Shown: positions 1 to 7,854 of the stretch, one piece after another | Layout of the letters: every line of letters starts with the position of its first letter | How positions within the stretch are numbered: position 1 is the first letter of the stretch | Source: Candidatus Methylophosphatis haderslevensis | GTDB taxonomy: Bacteria; Pseudomonadota; Gammaproteobacteria; Burkholderiales; Rhodocyclaceae | Length of the DNA: 64,000 nucleotides | NCBI GenBank assembly: GCA_016711925.1 | Contig: JADJSA010000001.1 | Coordinates: 310,001 to 374,000, forward strand | Direction: 5' to 3' | Position numbers and translations under genes: made by a program | The notes under the pieces: generated by a model | What the model was told of the DNA's origin: nothing | Seen by the model: the letters and a program-made list of their open reading frames with translations, nothing else | Databases searched by the model: none

Positions 1-359
1 TCGAGCGCCTGCGCGCGCGCCTCGGCAACGATGCGGTCGGCTGCATCGAAATGCATGGCGATCACCGCCCCGAGCGCGCCTGGCAGGCTGTCGTCCCACA
101 GGACGGCAGGGTTGCCCGGACGGGCGTGCACCACCCGCCACCGCGCCCGGTCTGGCTGTTGCCCGAACCGCAGCCGCTCGCCCGCAGCGACACGCTGCAA
201 CTCGTGGCCGGCCCCGAGCGCATCGAGGCCGGCTGGTGGGACGGTTTCGATGTGGCGCGCGACTACCACCTCGCCCTCGGCCCGCAGCGCCAGTTGCTGT
301 GGGTATTCCGCGAATTGCGCGACGGCGAAAGCTGGTTCGTGCATGGGGTGTTCGGTTGA
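1..359 (+). CDS. imuB: ImuB-like Y-family DNA polymerase, C-terminal end (partial)
   Basis: An open frame enters from the left edge and stops at TGA 357-359. The visible ~118 residues match the C-terminal tail of ImuB/DinB-like proteins: a HADHRPERAW-like stretch (HGDHRPERAW here), then RIEAGWWDG, DVARDYH and a final LWVFRELRDGESWFVHGVFG. ImuB is the catalytically inactive, sliding-clamp-binding Y-family protein of the ImuA-ImuB-DnaE2 mutasome, which acts in SOS translesion synthesis. The polymerase body lies outside the window. No dnaE2 follows within the next 440 bases, where it usually sits, so it is elsewhere or absent. The family call is firm; the status of the whole gene cannot be judged. 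Confidence 0.85.
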   Translation, partial: ERLRARLGNDAVGCIEMHGDHRPERAWQAVVPQDGRVARTGVHHPPPRPVWLLPEPQPLARSDTLQLVAGPERIEAGWWDGFDVARDYHLALGPQRQLLWVFRELRDGESWFVHGVFG

Positions 360-470
360 GCGGGCAAAGGCGTGCGGAAACTGCGCCGCGCCAGATGAAC
401 CGGCCGCTTGCGCGCCCCATCACCCAACCTGTCGCGGCGGCAAAGGCCCGGGCGGCTCGAAGCAGCATGG

Positions 471-582
471 CTGGAACCCCCATGGATAGGCCGTTTGCAG
501 CCTGCCTGCCCTGCACGCCCCATGGATTGGCGCTGTCAGCGATGCCGTGCCGGAAAGCGCCTGTTCATGCGGGTTCTGGCCT
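471..582. repeat. REPIN-like dispersed palindromic repeat, copy 1
   Basis: The left arm carries GGAACCCCCATGGATAGG (473-490). The right arm carries its near reverse complement GCGCCTGTTCATGCGGGTTC (557-576). The same CCGCATGGATAGGCG core recurs at six other intergenic places in this window. Confidence 0.75.
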
Positions 583-717
583 GGGCATGTGCGACAACAC
601 CTGCACCCTCGCTCCGGCCAGCGGCCCGCTGGCGGATGCGCCGACCCCCGCTATCGGCGAGCACGGATGTTGCCGGATCCCGGATCACGCCCGAGAAACG
701 GGCATGGCGTGTGTCAG

Positions 718-767
718 AAAAAGCGGGTCCGCGACATGCCATACCCCGGCACGTCGCGGACCCGCTT
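718..767 (-). terminator. Rho-independent terminator of actP
   Basis: A 15-bp perfect stem (721-735 with 753-767, AAGCGGGTCCGCGAC and its complement) has a 17-nt loop. On the minus strand it is followed by a run of five T. It lies 37 bases downstream of the actP stop and reads in the actP direction. Confidence 0.85.
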
Positions 768-803
768 GCGGTCAGAACTGCTTGTTGTCAGTACTGCCTG
801 TGG

Positions 804-2477
804 TCAGTGCTTGCTGGCTCCCGATGCACCGAAACCGGTCTGGGCACGCATGTACTGATCCTCGAACGCATCGATTTCCCGCTTCGCCGAGGCGCTCGAA
901 TCGGTCTTCGAGAAGATGTACGCCAGGATGAAGGCCACCGGCATCGCGAACAGCGCCGGCTGCGTGTAGGGGAAGATCGGCGCGGCGTTGCCCAGCACGT
1001 CGACCCACACCGACTTCGACAGCACGACGAAGGCGACCGCCGAAAACAGACCGCCATAGCCGCCGAACAGCGCGCCCCGCGTCGTCAGACCCTTCCAGTA
1101 CATCGAGAGGATGAGCACCGGGAAGTTGCCTGCCGCCGCCACACCGAAGGCCAGACCGACCATGAAGGCGACGTTCTGCTTCTCGAACGTGATGCCGAGG
1201 ATGATGGCGACGAAGCCCAGGCAGATGGTGGCGATTCGCGACACGCGGATCTCGGAGGCCTCGGTAGCTTGCCCCTTCTTGAAGACGCGGGCGTAGAGGT
1301 CATGCGAGATTGCCGACGCACCGGCCAGTGCCAGGCCCGAAACCACTGCCAGGATGGTGGCGAAGGCAACGGCCGCCATGAAACCCAGTAGCATGTCGCC
1401 GCCAACCGCCCGCGCCAGGTGCATGGCGACCATGTTGCCGCCGCCGATCAGCTTGCCGCCGATTTTGCCGCCCTCGAAGAAATCGGGATTCTGGCCGACG
1501 ATCAGGATCGCGCACAGGCCCATGAGGAAGATCACGTTGAAGAAGTAGGCAACGATACCGGAAGCATAGAGCACCGATTTGCGCGCTTCCTTGGCGTCCG
1601 ACACGGTAAAGAAGCGCATCAGGATGTGCGGCAGGCCCGCGGTGCCGAACATCAGGCCAAGGCCGAGCGACATGGCATTGATCGGATCGGACAGCATGCT
1701 GCCGGGCGTCATCAGCTTGAACCCGAGCTTGTGTACCGACGTCGCCTTTTCCATCAGGGTCTGGAACGAAAAGCCGAACTGGTTGAATGCCAAAAGCATG
1801 GCCAGCGTGCCCCCGGCAAGCAGCATGCAGGCCTTGATGATCTGAACCCAGGTCGTCGCGACCATGCCGCCGAAGGTCACATACACCATCATCAGGATGC
1901 CGACCGCGAAGATGGCGATGTTGTAGTCGAGGCCGAACAGCAGCTTGATCAACTGGCCGGCGCCGACCATCTGCGCGATCAGGTAGAAGCAGACCACGGT
2001 CAGCGACGAAATCGCCGCCATCGTGCGCACCTTGCCCTCGTCGAGGCGGAAAGCGGTGATGTCGGAGAAGGTGAAGCGCCCGAGGTTGCGCAGGCGTTCG
2101 GCCATCATGAAGAGGATGACCGGCCAGCCGGCGAAAAAGGCGAGCATGTAGAGGTAGCCGTCGAAACCCTGGCTATACACCAGCGCGCTCAAACCGAGCA
2201 GCGTGGCCGCCGACATGTAGTCGCCGGCAATCGCCAGGCCGTTCTGGCGGCCGGTGATGCCGCCGCCTGCCGAATAGAAGTCAGCCGTGGACTTGGTCCG
2301 GCCCGATGCCCAATAAGTGATCCCCATGCTCAGCGCCACGAAGATGCAGAACATGATGATGGCGTGCCAGTTGGTGGCCTGCTTTTCCATGGCGCCTTCG
2401 ACCGGCGGACCGGCATAAGCCATGGCGCTCACGGCCATCAGCCCGAGCGTGATACCGAGTTGACCCAGGCGGCTCAT
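804..2477 (-). CDS. actP: Cation/acetate symporter ActP
   Basis: This is a 557-residue sodium:solute symporter family protein of the usual ActP length. It begins with a cleavable-looking leader (AVSAMAYAGPP) and has about 13 hydrophobic segments. Typical ActP blocks include FYSAGGGITGRQNGLAIAGD, AATLLGLSALVYSQGFDGY, FTFSDITAFRLDEGKVRTMA and MFGTAGLPHILMRFFTV. It should import acetate and short carboxylates across the inner membrane with a cation. The start overlaps the stop of the upstream DUF485 gene by 4 bases (ATGA), the usual yjcH-actP arrangement. A strong terminator follows. No acs gene is adjacent, unlike E. coli. Function is inferred from family and context; specificity for acetate over related acids is not certain. 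Confidence 0.93.
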   Translation of the reverse strand: MSRLGQLGITLGLMAVSAMAYAGPPVEGAMEKQATNWHAIIMFCIFVALSMGITYWASGRTKSTADFYSAGGGITGRQNGLAIAGDYMSAATLLGLSALVYSQGFDGYLYMLAFFAGWPVILFMMAERLRNLGRFTFSDITAFRLDEGKVRTMAAISSLTVVCFYLIAQMVGAGQLIKLLFGLDYNIAIFAVGILMMVYVTFGGMVATTWVQIIKACMLLAGGTLAMLLAFNQFGFSFQTLMEKATSVHKLGFKLMTPGSMLSDPINAMSLGLGLMFGTAGLPHILMRFFTVSDAKEARKSVLYASGIVAYFFNVIFLMGLCAILIVGQNPDFFEGGKIGGKLIGGGNMVAMHLARAVGGDMLLGFMAAVAFATILAVVSGLALAGASAISHDLYARVFKKGQATEASEIRVSRIATICLGFVAIILGITFEKQNVAFMVGLAFGVAAAGNFPVLILSMYWKGLTTRGALFGGYGGLFSAVAFVVLSKSVWVDVLGNAAPIFPYTQPALFAMPVAFILAYIFSKTDSSASAKREIDAFEDQYMRAQTGFGASGASKH

Positions 2478-2797
2478 TGTTTGCCCTCCTTGTGCGCTTG
2501 CTTGATGAGTTCCTGCGTCATGTCGTCGAACTTGCTGTTGGCGACCTTCACGTAGTAAGCGGAGAGTATCCAGAAGAAGATGAACAGGAAGAGTTCGACG
2601 GCAACCCCGACCGTAAGCATGGAGCCATCGCTGACCGCCTTGCCCATAGCCGCCGGATTGAAGGCGACCATCAGGAAGAACCCGTAAAACAGGATCAGAA
2701 CAATAAAGGTCAGCGTCCAGGCGAAGCGCCCGCGTTCCTTGACGAGCTTCTGGAATTTCGGATTGACCCGCATCCGTTCATACATTGCTGCACTCAT
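2474..2797 (-). CDS. DUF485 inner-membrane protein, ActP partner (YjcH family)
   Basis: This is a 107-residue protein with two transmembrane segments (about residues 27-49 and 62-84) and a short charged C-terminus. It matches the DUF485/YjcH family, which is nearly always encoded directly upstream of actP. Its role is not firmly known; an accessory part of the acetate transporter is the usual inference. The chosen ATG at 2797 has an excellent ribosome binding site (GAGGAGGGGG, six bases away). The gene is translationally coupled to actP by a 4-base overlap. A perfect 14-bp palindrome lies 46 bases upstream and may be its operator. Confidence 0.9.
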   Translation of the reverse strand: MSAAMYERMRVNPKFQKLVKERGRFAWTLTFIVLILFYGFFLMVAFNPAAMGKAVSDGSMLTVGVAVELFLFIFFWILSAYYVKVANSKFDDMTQELIKQAHKEGKQ

Positions 2798-2842
2798 GGC
2801 GTACCCCCTCCTCGTTGAATTGTTAGTTCATTGTCCACACTA

Positions 2843-2856
2843 AATGCTGCAGCATT
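2843..2856. promoter_or_regulatory. 14-bp perfect palindrome upstream of the DUF485-actP operon
   Basis: AATGCTGCAGCATT is a perfect dyad lying between the start of the acetate transporter operon (2797) and the divergent MATE gene. An operator for a dimeric regulator or a near-promoter element is an inference from position and symmetry. Confidence 0.4.
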
Positions 2857-2920
2857 CTAACGGAGGTTCCATCGCAATGGGGGGTGGGCACCGCAAAGCC
2901 GGGAGACACGCGCGCCGGGC

Positions 2921-4348
2921 GTGCCGCCCGCTCGGTTACCATGCGCAACCGATCCCCCTGTCCGCGCCGTCTACGTCCCGATGCTGCTTCGCCGCCTTTT
3001 CCACCTCGCCTGGCCGGTGCTGATCGGCCAGTTCGCCTCGATGGGCATGATGGTGTCCGACACCATGCAGGTCGCCCGCTACGCCACCGGCGACCTTGCC
3101 GCGGTGGCCGTCGGCAGCGGCATCTACATCTCGGTGGTGATGGCGCTGGTCGGCATCCTGTCGGCCCTGTCGCCGACCGTCGCGCACCTCTACGGCGCCA
3201 AGCGCAACGACGAAATCGGTCCGCAATTTCAGCAAGGGCTCTGGCTGGCGCTGTTTCTCGCCGTGCCAGGCACGCTGATCCTGCTCTTCCCCGATCCGTT
3301 GCTGGCGCTGTCCAGGCTCGCCGCGCCGGTCGAAGCCAAGGCCCGCGCCTATCTGCACATGCTGGCCTTCGCGGTGCCGCCGGTGATGCTCTATCGCGCC
3401 GTGTTCTTCTTCAACCAGGCCATCGGCCGCCCGCGCCCGATGATGGTCATCGCGCTGCTTGGCACGGCGATCCACGTGCCGCTGTCGTATGTACTGATCC
3501 ACGGCATCGGCCCGTTTGCCGAACTCGGCGCGCTGGGCTGCGGCATATCCAATCTGGTCGTCGCCCTGTTCGGCTGCTGCGCCGGTGGCCTCTGGCTGTC
3601 GGCCGGCGCCGCCTACCGCCCGTACCGCCTGTTCAGCCGCTGGCACGGGCCGCGCCGCGCCGCCCTCGGCGCGCTGCTGCGCCTGGGCGCGCCGATGGGC
3701 TTTTCCACCTTCGTCGAAATCACCTCATTCACGCTGATCGCGCTGTTCGTCGCGCGACTCGGCGCCGAAGTGGTCGCCGGCCATCGCGTGATTTCCAACC
3801 TGCACGCGCTGATGTTCATGATGCCGCTGTCACTGGCCACCGCGACGCTGGTGCTGGTCGGCCATGCCGCAGGCGCGCAGGACTGGCTGCGCGCCCGCGC
3901 CACCGCGCGGGTAGGCATCGCGGTCGCCGGCGCGCTGGCGCTGCTGTTCGGCATCACGGTCTGGCTTGCCCGCGGCGCGATCGTCGCCGCCTATTCGCCC
4001 GATCCGGCGGTGCAGTCAGTGGCACTCGGGCTGATCGGCTACTCGGCGGTGTTCCTGTTCTTCGACGCCACCCATACCCTCGCGTCATTTTCGCTGCGCG
4101 GCTTCAAGGTCAGCTTCGCGCCGATGTTCATCCATGTCGTGAGCTTCTGGGGCGTCGGGCTGGCCGGCGGCTGGTGGCTTGCCTTCGAGGGCGTCGGCAC
4201 CTGGCTGGCGCCGATGGGCGCTGCCGGATTCTGGCTGATGGCGCTGATCGCCACCGTGCTCGCGCTGACGCTGGTCGGCGCGCTGCTCGCGCGCGTGACA
4301 CGCGAACACATCGAAGAAGCCCGCGCGGCGGCCCTTGCGCCGGCCTAG
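2921..4348 (+). CDS. MATE family multidrug/toxin exporter (NorM-like)
   Basis: The frame gives 475 residues from 2921. An internal ATG at 2981 (residue 21, MLLRRLFHLAWPVLIGQFAS) fits the family N-terminus better and is probably the true start, giving 455 residues; neither has a clear ribosome binding site. Twelve hydrophobic segments are evident. Family signatures include the repeated PVLIGQFASMGMMVSDTMQV and GAPMGFSTFVEITSFTLIAL halves, one per six-helix bundle. MATE proteins export cationic drugs and metabolites in exchange for H+ or Na+. The gene stands alone, divergent from the acetate operon, with a dispersed repeat just after its stop. The substrate cannot be read from the sequence. Confidence 0.88.
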   Translation: MPPARLPCATDPPVRAVYVPMLLRRLFHLAWPVLIGQFASMGMMVSDTMQVARYATGDLAAVAVGSGIYISVVMALVGILSALSPTVAHLYGAKRNDEIGPQFQQGLWLALFLAVPGTLILLFPDPLLALSRLAAPVEAKARAYLHMLAFAVPPVMLYRAVFFFNQAIGRPRPMMVIALLGTAIHVPLSYVLIHGIGPFAELGALGCGISNLVVALFGCCAGGLWLSAGAAYRPYRLFSRWHGPRRAALGALLRLGAPMGFSTFVEITSFTLIALFVARLGAEVVAGHRVISNLHALMFMMPLSLATATLVLVGHAAGAQDWLRARATARVGIAVAGALALLFGITVWLARGAIVAAYSPDPAVQSVALGLIGYSAVFLFFDATHTLASFSLRGFKVSFAPMFIHVVSFWGVGLAGGWWLAFEGVGTWLAPMGAAGFWLMALIATVLALTLVGALLARVTREHIEEARAAALAPA

Positions 4349-4352
4349 GCAT

Positions 4353-4387
4353 GCCCTGGAACCCGCATGGATACTGGCTTTCAGGGC
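4353..4387. repeat. Dispersed repeat, copy 2 (half element)
   Basis: The core CTGGAACCCGCATGGATA is enclosed by a GCCCTG/CAGGGC stem (4353-4358 with 4382-4387). It sits between the convergent MATE and response-regulator genes. It lacks the second arm of the complete copies. Confidence 0.6.
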
Positions 4388-4416
4388 AGCGTTCGGGGGC
4401 TGTTTTGGCGTTCCGG

Positions 4417-5052
4417 TCAGGCTTCGATCAGGCCGTGGCGCACGGCGATCAGCGTCATCTCGGCCTGATTCGACACGCCGAGTTTCTGCTTGATGTTGTA
4501 GAGATGGGTGCCGACGGTTGACGGCGACAGGCTCAGCGTCTCGGCGATCTGGTTCACCGACTGGCCGCGCGCCAGTTGCACGAACACTTCGAACTCGCGC
4601 TCCGACAGCTGCTCGACCGGATTCTCCTCGCCGGTGAGATCCTGCACCGCCATGCGCTGGGCGATCTGCGCGTCGAGATACATGCGGCCGCGCGCGATGG
4701 TGCGGATCGCCTCGATCAGCGCTTCCGGCGCGCCGCGTTTGGATAGATAGCCGAGCGCGCCGGCCTTCAAGACCCGTTTGGGATGGCTGGTGTCCTCGTG
4801 TGCCGAGAGCGCGAGAATCTTCGCGTTCTTGTCGCGGGCGACGATGCGCTTGACCGCTTCGATGCCGCCCATGCCGGGCATCGCGATGTCCATCACCACC
4901 ACGTCGGGCGAGAATTCGCTGTAGCGCTGGTAAGCGGTCTCGCCGGTTTCCGCCTCGGCCACCACCTCGATGTCGTCGGTCGCCTGCAGCAGCAGCTTGA
5001 AGCCCATGCGCACCACGGCGTGATCGTCTACCAGCATGACTCTGGTTTTCAT
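4417..5052 (-). CDS. NarL/FixJ-type response regulator
   Basis: This 211-residue protein has an N-terminal receiver domain (acidic pair D9-D10, phospho-acceptor D55 in VVVMDIAMPG, lysine in GYLSKRG). A LuxR-type helix-turn-helix follows at about residues 145-205 (LSEREFEVFVQLARGQSVNQ, then IAETLSLSPSTVGTHLYNIK). It should bind DNA when phosphorylated by the kinase encoded 15 bases upstream. The start has a GGGGAGACG binding site. It is the last gene of a pip-kinase-regulator operon that diverges from pqqA, so control of PQQ or PQQ-dependent dehydrogenase genes is plausible (MoxX/ExaE-like), but this is inference from position. Confidence 0.92.
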   Translation of the reverse strand: MKTRVMLVDDHAVVRMGFKLLLQATDDIEVVAEAETGETAYQRYSEFSPDVVVMDIAMPGMGGIEAVKRIVARDKNAKILALSAHEDTSHPKRVLKAGALGYLSKRGAPEALIEAIRTIARGRMYLDAQIAQRMAVQDLTGEENPVEQLSEREFEVFVQLARGQSVNQIAETLSLSPSTVGTHLYNIKQKLGVSNQAEMTLIAVRHGLIEA

Positions 5053-5067
5053 CGTCTCCCCAGCTTC

Positions 5068-6408
5068 TCAGTTCAACGGAATACGCGCAAACACGCGCAG
5101 GCCGCCGTCGTCCGGTTTCTGCAATTCGAGCGTGCCGCCGAGCGTGAAGGCGCGCTCGCGCATGCCGATCACGCCGTAGTGACCCGGCGTGCGCCAGTCG
5201 GCCGGCAATCCGCGGCCGTTGTCGGCAATGCTGATCGTCAGATCGCCCTCGGCGACGCCGAGTTCGATCGCGATGCGCGTTGCCTGCGCGTGGCGCAGCG
5301 CGTTGTTCACCGCTTCCTGCACGATACGGTACGCGGTCGTTGACAGTGTGTCGCCCAGATTGTCGGGGAGTTGGTCGCGCTTGAGGACAAACTCGATCTG
5401 CGGATGCTGCAGCCGCCAGTCGCCGAGCAGATCGCCGAGCGCATCGGCCAGACCGAAGCGGTCGAGCGCCAGCGGACGCAGCCTGGGAATCATGTGATGC
5501 ACCACATCGTAAATCTGCCCGGCGGTATCCACCACCAACTGCGCGGCGTGCTCGATGTCCGGGTCCTTGCCGGCCGCGCGCTGCACGATCGACAGGCCGA
5601 CGCTCTTGATCGCGGTCACCGACTGGCCGAGTTCGTCGTGCAGCTCGCGCGCGATGGCGCCGCGCTCCTCCTCGATGCGGGCCTGGATGATCTGCGTCAG
5701 CTCGCGGTTCTCGGCCAGCTTCTCGGTGGCTTCGGCGGCCACCTTCTTCGCCGCGACGCTCTCTTCCACCGCCTGCGCCATCGCATTGAAGGCATGGCTC
5801 ATCACCTGCGCTTCGCGGCCGGGCAGATCGGGCAGGCGCGTGTGGTAGGCGCCGCGCTCCATCTCGCGCAGGCCATCGACCACCTTGCGCAGCGGACGCA
5901 GGGCGCGGCCGGCCAGGCAGTATGCAAGCAGATTGCCGAACAAGAACACCGCCGCCGCCACCCACAGCAGGCGCTGCAGATCGTCCCAGCCGTCGAGCGT
6001 GGCGCGCGACGGATCGGCCCGCACCAGCAGGCGCCCGCTCGGCAGTTCGATCTCGCGCGGCGCCGCGGCGGGCGAGACGATGCCGGCGAACCAGTCGGGC
6101 GCATCGCGCCCCGCCTTGTACGGCGACGGCGGCGAGCGATAGAGCAAGCCGCCGCGCTGATCGAAAAGTTCGATCTCGTTGGCCCGCACGCGGCCCAGAC
6201 GGGCGAGGAATTCGGTCATGCCAGACAGGCCGCTCTGGCCATACACCCAGGTCACGCGCGTGAGCAATTGCGTCGCGACCAGGCTCGCCGCCTCGACTTC
6301 CTCGCGCACGCTGCGCCGCGTGCTGTCCACCTGCTGCCACACCAGCACGCCGACGAAAAAACCGATCAGCGCGGTGAGGATCAGGTTGATCTGCAGGCGC
6401 AGGCTCAC
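5068..6408 (-). CDS. NarL-type sensor histidine kinase (MoxY-like)
   Basis: This 446-residue inner-membrane kinase has a transmembrane segment (about 7-25), a periplasmic domain of the LapD/MoxY N-terminal type (to about 155), a second transmembrane segment (about 157-176) and a HAMP linker with coil. A HisKA_3 dimerisation domain follows with the phospho-accepting His in IARELHDELGQSV. The C-terminal ATPase has N-box EAVNNALRHAQA and G-box DNGRGLP. The start is GTG, overlapping the pip stop by 4 bases (GTGA). It pairs with the downstream NarL-type regulator. MoxY/MoxX-type pairs control methanol or alcohol dehydrogenase genes in methylotrophs; the neighbouring pqq genes make that attractive but unproven. 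Confidence 0.9.
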   Translation of the reverse strand: MSLRLQINLILTALIGFFVGVLVWQQVDSTRRSVREEVEAASLVATQLLTRVTWVYGQSGLSGMTEFLARLGRVRANEIELFDQRGGLLYRSPPSPYKAGRDAPDWFAGIVSPAAAPREIELPSGRLLVRADPSRATLDGWDDLQRLLWVAAAVFLFGNLLAYCLAGRALRPLRKVVDGLREMERGAYHTRLPDLPGREAQVMSHAFNAMAQAVEESVAAKKVAAEATEKLAENRELTQIIQARIEEERGAIARELHDELGQSVTAIKSVGLSIVQRAAGKDPDIEHAAQLVVDTAGQIYDVVHHMIPRLRPLALDRFGLADALGDLLGDWRLQHPQIEFVLKRDQLPDNLGDTLSTTAYRIVQEAVNNALRHAQATRIAIELGVAEGDLTISIADNGRGLPADWRTPGHYGVIGMRERAFTLGGTLELQKPDDGGLRVFARIPLN

Positions 6409-7418
6409 GTCCCAGTCCGCTCATGCACGCTCGTACCCCAGCCAGAGAACTCCCCGTGCGACAGAAAATGGTCGGTGGTCTCGACCAGCGCGCGGGCCAT
6501 CGGCGGATCGAACGGGCTGTGCCCGGCGCCGTCCACCAGCTGCAGCCGGCTGCCGTGCAGGGTGCGGTGCACGCGCCAGGCCGCTTCCGGGCGGCAGATG
6601 AAATCCAGCCGGCCATGCAGGATCGCGGTCGGCAACCCGTGCATCCGGGCGGCGCAGTCGAGCAGGCGCCTGTCGCCGAGAAAGCACTCGCGCAACAGGT
6701 AGTGCCCCTGCAAACGGTACTTGTCGATCAGCCGCTGCACCTCGTCGCCGGCGGGCGCCGGAAGTGCGGGCGGTGCCCGGCCCGGCTGCGTCAGCGCCTC
6801 TTCCCAGCGCATCCATTCGGCCACTGCAGCGAGCGCCGCGTCGCGATCCTCGCCGCTGATTTGTTTGACATACCAGGCGAGCAGGTCGCGCCGACGCCGC
6901 CTGGGCGCGTGATCGGCCAGCCGCTGCCAGGCATCGGGCAAGAGCTGCCTGGCTTCGTCGAAGAACCAGGCGACATCGCGCCGCCCGGTGAGGAACACGC
7001 CGCGCAGGATCGCGCCGCTGCATGAGGCCTTGTGCGCGGCGCAGTAGGCCAGCCCCAGACTCGCGCCCCACGAACCGCCGAACACCAGCCAGCGTTCGAT
7101 GCCCAGATGCGCGCGCAGCCGTTCGATGTCGGCCACCAGATGCGCGCTGGTGTTGTGCTTGAGTTCGCCGCGCGGCGTGCTGCGCCCGCAGCCGCGCTGA
7201 TCGAGTAGCACGATACGATAGCGTGCCGGGTCGAAGAAGCGGCGATGCCTCGGGCTGCAGCCGCTGCCCGGCCCGCCGTGCAGGAACACCACCGGCACCC
7301 CATCCGGCACGCCGCATTGCTCGAAATACATCCGGTGGCCGTCGCCGACGTCGAGCAGGCCGCTGGCGAACGGCTCGATCGGCGGATACAAGCCTTGATC
7401 TTCGGTGACGGCGTTCAT
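6405..7418 (-). CDS. pip: Proline iminopeptidase (alpha/beta hydrolase)
   Basis: From ATG 7418 the product is 337 residues, the usual Pip length. An upstream in-frame extension reaches 7550 but crosses the promoter region and has no homology. Features are the oxyanion HGGPGSG motif, DQRGCGRSTP, the nucleophile serine in GGSWGASLGL, and a C-terminal GAGHSPFDP carrying the catalytic histidine. The enzyme removes N-terminal proline from peptides in the cytoplasm. It is the first gene of an operon with a histidine kinase and regulator, coupled by a 4-base overlap. It lies back to back with pqqA; whether it has any role in PqqA peptide turnover is unknown. Confidence 0.92.
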   Translation of the reverse strand: MNAVTEDQGLYPPIEPFASGLLDVGDGHRMYFEQCGVPDGVPVVFLHGGPGSGCSPRHRRFFDPARYRIVLLDQRGCGRSTPRGELKHNTSAHLVADIERLRAHLGIERWLVFGGSWGASLGLAYCAAHKASCSGAILRGVFLTGRRDVAWFFDEARQLLPDAWQRLADHAPRRRRRDLLAWYVKQISGEDRDAALAAVAEWMRWEEALTQPGRAPPALPAPAGDEVQRLIDKYRLQGHYLLRECFLGDRRLLDCAARMHGLPTAILHGRLDFICRPEAAWRVHRTLHGSRLQLVDGAGHSPFDPPMARALVETTDHFLSHGEFSGWGTSVHERTGT

Positions 7419-7479
7419 CCGGCCAATGCTAGCGCATTTCCCTGTGACGACCCGGGTGGCGCCGCAGTGCAGCAGACCG

Positions 7480-7515
7480 CTCATGAAATTCATGAGGCAA
7501 CGTTCCATGAAACGT
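7480..7515. promoter_or_regulatory. Two adjacent dyads in the pip-pqqA divergent promoter region
   Basis: CTCATGAA-A-TTCATGAG (7480-7496) is a perfect 8-bp inverted repeat around one base. It is followed at once by a shorter dyad, ACGTT-CCATGA-AACGT (7500-7515). Both lie in the 205-base gap between the pip operon and pqqA. An operator for the local NarL-type regulator or another dimer is an inference. Confidence 0.5.
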
Positions 7516-7623
7516 GGAGGCGGTCTGCCCGCGCGGCGAGCACACTTCATTCCGTGGCGAGCAACTCATCCGAGTGCTTGAGTCCAACCGGTCCGTGAGG
7601 GCCACCCCGACAGGAGAGTCATC

Positions 7624-7698
7624 ATGAAATGGGAACAACCGACCGCTTGCGACATGCGTTTTGGCTTCGAAATCACGATGTACATTGCCAACCGCTGA
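7624..7698 (+). CDS. pqqA: PqqA, precursor peptide of pyrroloquinoline quinone
   Basis: This is a 24-codon gene ending FGFEITMYIANR. It carries the invariant Glu16 and Tyr20 (E-x3-Y) that are cross-linked by PqqE and become the PQQ skeleton. The start is preceded by GGAGAG at a good distance. The peptide also contains Cys9. It leads the pqqABCDE cluster and is followed by a hairpin and a terminator-like palindrome before pqqB, which would favour more pqqA transcript than enzyme transcript. No pqqF/G protease gene for releasing the cross-linked dipeptide is in the window. Confidence 0.95.
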   Translation: MKWEQPTACDMRFGFEITMYIANR

Positions 7699-7706
7699 GT
7701 TTCACC

Positions 7707-7729
7707 GCCCGTCGGTTCGTCTGACGGGC
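7707..7729 (+). promoter_or_regulatory. Hairpin after pqqA
   Basis: GCCCGTC (7707-7713) pairs with GACGGGC (7723-7729) around a 9-base loop, starting 8 bases after the pqqA stop. With the downstream palindrome it may stabilise the 3' end of a short pqqA transcript or dampen read-through. Confidence 0.5.
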
Positions 7730-7800
7730 CGCCCGCAAAGCCTCCTCCAGGGCCAGGGCAGGATCAAACAGGTCGGGGCGTTCCGGCAGCGCGTGACAGC

Positions 7801-7820
7801 CGGGACGTCCCGCTTTTTTT
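7801..7820 (+). terminator. Terminator-like palindrome with T-run between pqqA and pqqB
   Basis: CGGGACGTCCCG is a perfect 12-base palindrome, followed by C and seven T. The realistic stem is short (four G:C pairs around ACGT), so it should be a partial terminator or attenuator rather than a full stop. It lies 35 bases before pqqB. Confidence 0.5.
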
Positions 7821-7854
7821 CGCCCCTGCGCGTTGCGGCGCGAGAGGTCAGCCC

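Larger units (their letters stand above)
360..803. other. Non-coding interval between imuB and actP
   Basis: No convincing gene is visible here. It holds one copy of the dispersed palindromic repeat (about 471-582) and the actP terminator (718-767). The open frames that cross it have no family resemblance and no ribosome binding site. Confidence 0.7.

Noticed and set aside
408..1391. Rightward frame across the imuB-actP gap and the 3' half of actP
   Set aside because: Overlaps actP in antisense, with an Arg/Asp/His-rich product typical of shadows.
4085..6616. Leftward 843-codon frame across MATE, regulator and kinase genes
   Set aside because: Crosses three well-supported genes in another frame; Arg/Ala-rich, no family match.
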